A stretch of DNA of 64,000 bases, from positions 620,001 to 684,000 of the forward strand of contig NZ_CP070961.1 in assembly GCF_017086465.1 (NCBI RefSeq), read 5' to 3'. Of the stretch, positions 60,622 through 64,000 are shown piece by piece. Positions within the stretch are counted from its first letter, which is position 1. Each line of letters starts with the position of its first letter. The stretch comes from Nocardioides sp. zg-1228 (GTDB lineage: Bacteria; Actinomycetota; Actinomycetes; Propionibacteriales; Nocardioidaceae). Below the pieces are notes generated by a model, which ran no database searches, was not told the origin of the DNA, and saw only the letters and a list, made by a program, of their open reading frames with translations. The translations under genes and the position numbers were made by a program.

Positions 60622-61203
60622 GTGGACGACGCTGACCGAGGCCCCTGGGACGACGTTCCCAGGGGCCTCGGCGTCGTTCTGGACGAGGACCGCGGGGCCC
60701 TGCCCTACGAGCTGATCCACGGCGAGGCACTGGTGGCGTGCGCCGCCTGGGGCCTCGGCGACGCCGGCGTCGACCTCGTCGACGGCGGTGTCTCGTGGGC
60801 CGCGGTGGTGGAGTCCGGGCGCGACGTCGTCCTCCACGACGCCCTGTGCCCGATGACCCCGCCCGACTTCATCGACGCCTGCCTCCAGCGGGCGCGCGAG
60901 AGCGATCACCCGGTGGTGGGCACCCGCCCGGTGACCGACACGGTGAAGGTGGTCTCCGACGGGGTCGTGGGGCAGACCCTCGACCGCGACTCGCTCGTGG
61001 CCGTCGCCTCGCCGCTGGTGATCCCCGCCGCCGTCCTGGCCTCCCTGCCGCGGCGCCCGGCCAGCGACCTCGCCCGTGCCGTGGCCGACCTCGAGGCCGC
61101 GGGCCACCCGGTCGAGGCCCTGCAGGCGCCGCCCGAGGGCCGCCGCGTGTCCTCGCCCGACGACGTACGCCTGCTGGCTGCCCTCACCCAGCGCCCGGCG
61201 TGA
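60622..61203 (+). CDS. Degenerate IspD-like protein (cytidylyltransferase paralog)
   Basis: The 193-residue protein matches the C-terminal two thirds of IspD ([58 protein letters not shown]). The N-terminal nucleotide-binding LAAGxGxR motif is missing. It cannot easily be a normal MEP cytidylyltransferase, and a functional-looking ispD lies convergently next door with a 20-bp overlap. It occupies the slot after carD. A perfect hairpin at 60636-60671 lies inside its first codons, so a later start is possible. Confidence 0.72.
   Translation: MDDADRGPWDDVPRGLGVVLDEDRGALPYELIHGEALVACAAWGLGDAGVDLVDGGVSWAAVVESGRDVVLHDALCPMTPPDFIDACLQRARESDHPVVGTRPVTDTVKVVSDGVVGQTLDRDSLVAVASPLVIPAAVLASLPRRPASDLARAVADLEAAGHPVEALQAPPEGRRVSSPDDVRLLAALTQRPA
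60636..60671 (+). terminator. Perfect hairpin after carD, inside the IspD-like ORF
   Basis: A 15-bp perfect stem (60636-60650 with 60657-60671) with a 6-nt loop begins 17 nt after the carD stop. It looks like a carD terminator but also encodes residues 6-16 of the IspD-like protein. Confidence 0.7.
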
Positions 61204-61867
61204 GCTCCGAGGCGAGCGCCACGTCCTCGGGGAAGGTGACCTTGAGGTTGAGGGCGCTGCCCTCGACGGCCGCGACGACGATGTCGGTGTAGGCCGAGAC
61301 GCAGGCCGAGGTGTCGGTGCCCTCGAAGCCGTCCGCGTCGGCCCCGCGGTAGGCCGCCAGCACCGCGTCGGCGCGGAACGCCTGCGGGGTCTGCACGCCG
61401 CCGACCTGCTGCGCGACGACCGTCCGGTCCGGTCCGAGCAGCTGGGTCACCGGCACCACGGGGATCGCGCCGCCCACCTCGCGGGCGGCGGAGACCACGG
61501 CCGCCCACAGCCCACGCCCCGCCAGCGGCCGCGCGCCGTCGTGGACCACGACCACGTCGACCTCGCCGGACTCGATGTCGGCGGCCAGCACCCGCAGGGC
61601 GGCCCACTCCGAGGCGTGCCGGGTGGCCCCGCCGTCGACGAGCAGCACCTCCCGGTCGCCGAGGTGGGGCGCGATCGCCGCCGCGACCGGGGGACGGTCC
61701 TCGGGGCGCACGACCAGCACGAGGCGGCGTACGTCGGGCAGCGCGAGGGCGTCGCGCACCGACCACGCCAGCACCGGGACGTCGCGCAGCGGCAGCAGCA
61801 CCTTGTTGACCTCGGCCCCGACCCGGCTGCCCGAGCCGGCGGCGAGGATGACGACAGCGATGGACAC
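61184..61867 (-). CDS. ispD: 2-C-methyl-D-erythritol 4-phosphate cytidylyltransferase
   Basis: The 227-residue enzyme transfers CMP to methylerythritol phosphate in the MEP isoprenoid pathway. It has [52 protein letters not shown] and [12 protein letters not shown], all expected. It follows ispF on the minus strand after 7 bp. GTG 61867 is the start. Its 3' end overlaps the IspD-like paralog by 20 bp. Confidence 0.94.
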   Translation of the reverse strand: MSIAVVILAAGSGSRVGAEVNKVLLPLRDVPVLAWSVRDALALPDVRRLVLVVRPEDRPPVAAAIAPHLGDREVLLVDGGATRHASEWAALRVLAADIESGEVDVVVVHDGARPLAGRGLWAAVVSAAREVGGAIPVVPVTQLLGPDRTVVAQQVGGVQTPQAFRADAVLAAYRGADADGFEGTDTSACVSAYTDIVVAAVEGSALNLKVTFPEDVALASELTPGAG

Positions 61868-61874
61868 CGGCGCC

Positions 61875-62360
61875 TCAGCGGGTGAGCAGCGCGGTGGCGA
61901 TCGCCGCCACGCCCTCGCCGCGGCCCGTGAGACCGAGGCCGTCGGTGGTGGTGGCCGACAGGCTCACCGGCGCTCCGAGCGCGTCCGACAGGGCGACCTC
62001 GCCCTCGCCGCGCCGCGGGCCGAGCCGCGGGACGTTGCCGATGACCTGCACCGCGACGTTGCCGATCTCCCAACCCTCGTCGCGCACCCGTCGGGCGGTC
62101 TCCGCGAGCAGCGCGGCCCCCGCGGCTCCGGCCCACTCGGGGGACGAGGTGCCGAAGTTGCTGCCCAGGTCGCCGAGCCCGGCCGCCGAGAGCAGGGCGT
62201 CACAGGCGGCGTGGGCGGCGACGTCGGCGTCGGAGTGGCCCTCGAGCCCGGCCGGCTCGTCGGGCCAGGCCAGGCCGGCGAGGTGCATTGGCACACCGGC
62301 GACGAGGCGGTGCACGTCGGTGCCGATGCCGATGCGCGGGGCGGGATGGGAGGAGGTCAC
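61875..62360 (-). CDS. ispF: 2-C-methyl-D-erythritol 2,4-cyclodiphosphate synthase
   Basis: The 161-residue trimeric zinc enzyme cyclises CDP-methylerythritol phosphate. It contains [14 protein letters not shown] and [19 protein letters not shown] with the zinc ligands, [11 protein letters not shown] in place of the usual DIGxxFP, and the terminal [18 protein letters not shown] chose GTG 62360 because CATGAT lies 6 nt upstream; GTG 62387 is an in-frame alternative 9 codons earlier. It is first in an ispF-ispD operon. Confidence 0.93.
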   Translation of the reverse strand: MTSSHPAPRIGIGTDVHRLVAGVPMHLAGLAWPDEPAGLEGHSDADVAAHAACDALLSAAGLGDLGSNFGTSSPEWAGAAGAALLAETARRVRDEGWEIGNVAVQVIGNVPRLGPRRGEGEVALSDALGAPVSLSATTTDGLGLTGRGEGVAAIATALLTR

Positions 62361-62366
62361 GTCGGC

Positions 62367-62372
62367 ATCATG
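62367..62372 (-). promoter_or_regulatory. -10 hexamer CATGAT for ispF-ispD
   Basis: CATGAT on the minus strand ends 6 nt before GTG 62360, in the leaderless configuration. Confidence 0.45.
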
Positions 62373-62384
62373 CCGGACGCCCGT

Positions 62385-62390
62385 CACAAT
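62385..62390 (+). promoter_or_regulatory. -10 hexamer CACAAT for the molybdoprotein gene
   Basis: CACAAT ends 7 nt before GTG 62398. The divergent ispF -10 is only 12 bp away, so the two promoters are almost back to back. Confidence 0.45.
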
Positions 62391-62397
62391 GGACCGC

Positions 62398-63915
62398 GTG
62401 ACCGCTCGCCGTCCGCACTGGATGCTCGCCGGAGTCGTCGCGGGCCTGGCCGGCCTCGCGACCAGCTACGCGACCGCGATGGTGCTCACCATCCGCGAGG
62501 CGCCGCTCGTGGCCGTGGCCGAGCTGGTCATCCGGCTCACCCCCGGCCCGGTGGCGGAGGCGGCCATCTCCGTGCTGGGCCAGTTCGACAAGACGTTCCT
62601 GGTCCTCGTGATCCTGCTCCTGCTGCTCGTCTGCTTCGCCGTGGCCGGGCTGCTGGCCCGCGGCGGCTGGTACCGGCCCCTGCTGGTCTGGCTCCCGCTG
62701 GCCGCTGTCGGCCTGGCCGCCGTCCTGACCCAACGCCAGGCGAGCGCCGTCGACACGCTCCCCGTGGCGGTCGGCCTGCTCACCTGGGTCACGCTCCACT
62801 CCGCGCTCACCGACGCCCTCGAGCGCGGCCGGCGCCGCCCCGACCTGGAGTCGCGCGAGCGGCGCGTCTTCCTCATGGTCGCCGGAGCCGTGTCGGTGGC
62901 GGCACTCGGCATCGCCGTCGCCGGCCGGGTCGTCGGCGCCGGGCGCCGCAAGGTCGAGGCCAGCCGCCGGCTGCTCCGCATCCCCGGCGTCACGCGGCGC
63001 GAGGCGCCGGCAGACACCTCAGTGGGCCTGGCCGGCATCGCGCCGTGGCAGACGCCCAACGAGGACTTCTACCTGATCGACACGACCATCGCGAAGCCGG
63101 TCATCGAGCCGGAGGAGTGGTCGCTGCGCATCCACGGGCTCGTCGAGCGCGAGCTCACCCTCGACTTCAGCTCCCTCGTCGCGCGCCGGATGACCGAGTC
63201 GTGGATCACGCTGTCCTGCGTGAGCAACGAGATCGGCGGCGGCCTCGTCGGCAACGCCCGGTGGAGCGGTGTGCGCATCGCCGACCTGCTCGACGGCCTG
63301 GGCGTCTCGCCCGAGGCCGACTGCGTGCTCCAGACCTCCCACGACGGCTGGACCTGCGCGACGCCGCTCGAGGCGCTCACCGACGACCGCGACGCCCTGC
63401 TGGCCGTCGCGATGAACGGTCGCCCGCTGCCGATCGAGCACGGCTTCCCCGTGCGTACGATCGTCCCGGGCTTGTACGGCTATGTCTCGGCCACCAAGTG
63501 GGTCGTCGACCTCGAGGTGAGCACCTTCGCCCGCTCGACCGGCTACTGGACCACCAAGGGCTGGTCGTCCGAGGGGCCGGTCAAGATCGCCTCGCGCATC
63601 GACGTGCCGCGGGCGGGCGCCGAGGTGGAGGCCGGCCCGGTGTCCTTCGGCGGTGTCGCCTGGCACCAGCACACCGGGATCGAGTCGGTCGAGGTGCAGG
63701 TCGACGGCGGCCCGTGGACCCCCGCCGAGCTCGGCCGGGTGCCGTCGGCGGACACCTGGGTGCAGTGGGCGGCCACGATCGACGTCCCCGAGGGCGACCA
63801 CGAGGTGCGGGTCCGCGCCACCGGCAAGGACGGCCAGACCCAGACCAGCGTCGTACGCTCGCCCGACCCCGACGGCGCCACCGGCTGGCACACCGTCGAC
63901 TTCCGCGCCGTCTGA
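62398..63915 (+). CDS. Molybdopterin-dependent oxidoreductase (sulfite oxidase type) with membrane N-terminus
   Basis: The roughly 505-residue protein has four to five N-terminal membrane helices (about residues 10-190), then a sulfite-oxidase-type molybdopterin domain. The Mo-ligand Cys lies in [20 protein letters not shown], and [21 protein letters not shown] is conserved. A C-terminal Ig-like dimerisation domain follows ([17 protein letters not shown]). Unlike soluble YedY, it is membrane anchored. The substrate is not determined. GTG 62398 is used because CACAAT lies 7 nt upstream; ATG 62389 is an in-frame alternative. Confidence 0.87.
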   Translation: MTARRPHWMLAGVVAGLAGLATSYATAMVLTIREAPLVAVAELVIRLTPGPVAEAAISVLGQFDKTFLVLVILLLLLVCFAVAGLLARGGWYRPLLVWLPLAAVGLAAVLTQRQASAVDTLPVAVGLLTWVTLHSALTDALERGRRRPDLESRERRVFLMVAGAVSVAALGIAVAGRVVGAGRRKVEASRRLLRIPGVTRREAPADTSVGLAGIAPWQTPNEDFYLIDTTIAKPVIEPEEWSLRIHGLVERELTLDFSSLVARRMTESWITLSCVSNEIGGGLVGNARWSGVRIADLLDGLGVSPEADCVLQTSHDGWTCATPLEALTDDRDALLAVAMNGRPLPIEHGFPVRTIVPGLYGYVSATKWVVDLEVSTFARSTGYWTTKGWSSEGPVKIASRIDVPRAGAEVEAGPVSFGGVAWHQHTGIESVEVQVDGGPWTPAELGRVPSADTWVQWAATIDVPEGDHEVRVRATGKDGQTQTSVVRSPDPDGATGWHTVDFRAV

Positions 63916-63921
63916 GGCGCT

Positions 63922-64000
63922 GACAGAGGCGCCGACAGAGGCGCGAATGGTCGAGTGGGCGCGTTCTGACACCTGACCGAGGTCGAGTGGGCGCGTTCTG
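63922..64000. repeat. Intergenic repeats at the right edge
   Basis: GACAGAGGCGC is repeated at 63922-63932 and 63934-63944. GGTCGAGTGGGCGCGTTCTG occurs at 63949-63968 and 63981-64000, a 32-bp period cut by the window end. The second unit shares 15 of 18 positions with the GAGTCGGCGCATCCTGAC unit at 43.8 kb. Confidence 0.85.

Overview
The window is a 64 kb piece of a very GC-rich actinobacterial chromosome, most like Nocardioides or a related member of the Propionibacteriales. The lineage call is an inference from gene content and style: mycothiol synthesis (mshA), CarD, a SenX3/RegX3-type phosphate two-component system, hadAB beside secE-nusG, GTG starts in many genes, ATGA/GTGA stop-start overlaps, and many genes whose -10 hexamer sits only 6-8 nt before the start codon. 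The window is almost entirely chromosomal housekeeping and metabolic sequence. I see no insertion sequence, prophage, integrase or CRISPR array.

Layout. 0-5 kb: tail of a MerR/B12-type regulator, a YajQ-family protein, tRNA-Tyr, then a sugar cassette (AGE-type isomerase, PfkB kinase, MFS transporter). 4.7-9.7 kb: a phosphatase pair, then the end of tyrosine/homogentisate catabolism (fumarylacetoacetase with a coupled unknown protein, divergent from homogentisate dioxygenase across a palindromic operator candidate). 9.7-20.7 kb: zwf plus a GH15 enzyme, a VOC protein, a heterodimeric ABC exporter with strongly asymmetric ATP sites, pirin, DNA-3-methyladenine glycosylase I and an amidase. 20.7-27 kb: tRNA-Thr, tRNA-Met, rpmG, hadAB, murB, adenosine deaminase, tRNA-Trp, secE, nusG, rplK and rplA. 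27-38.5 kb: a lipoprotein gene, a DnaB-C-like ATPase, then rplJ-rplL behind an L10 leader, rpoB and rpoC. 38.5-48.5 kb: a GGR-type flavoprotein, two acyltransferases, a tandem Nudix protein, an iron alcohol dehydrogenase, an intergenic repeat cluster, a 27-codon microprotein coupled to a methyltransferase, a racemase, an SDR enzyme and an RNase HI fusion. 48.6-64 kb: a large secreted P-domain/Ig-repeat protein, mshA, a YbjN protein, an EamA transporter, regX3-senX3 divergent from phoU, gpmA, a lipoprotein, a UbiA-type prenyltransferase, carD with a degenerate IspD-like neighbour, ispF-ispD on the other strand, and a sulfite-oxidase-type molybdoprotein.

The most noteworthy points are: an apparent 1-nt frameshift in rplA and a 4-nt (GAGA) frameshift in the next gene; a dispersed 18-bp intergenic repeat family at 43.8 kb and 63.9 kb; an IspD-like paralog without the nucleotide-binding N-terminus in the slot after carD, with a perfect 15-bp terminator-like hairpin inside its first codons; an ABC exporter half that has lost Walker A, the Walker B Asp and the H-loop; a 27-aa membrane microprotein translationally coupled to a methyltransferase; and a window-wide pattern of probable leaderless promoters.
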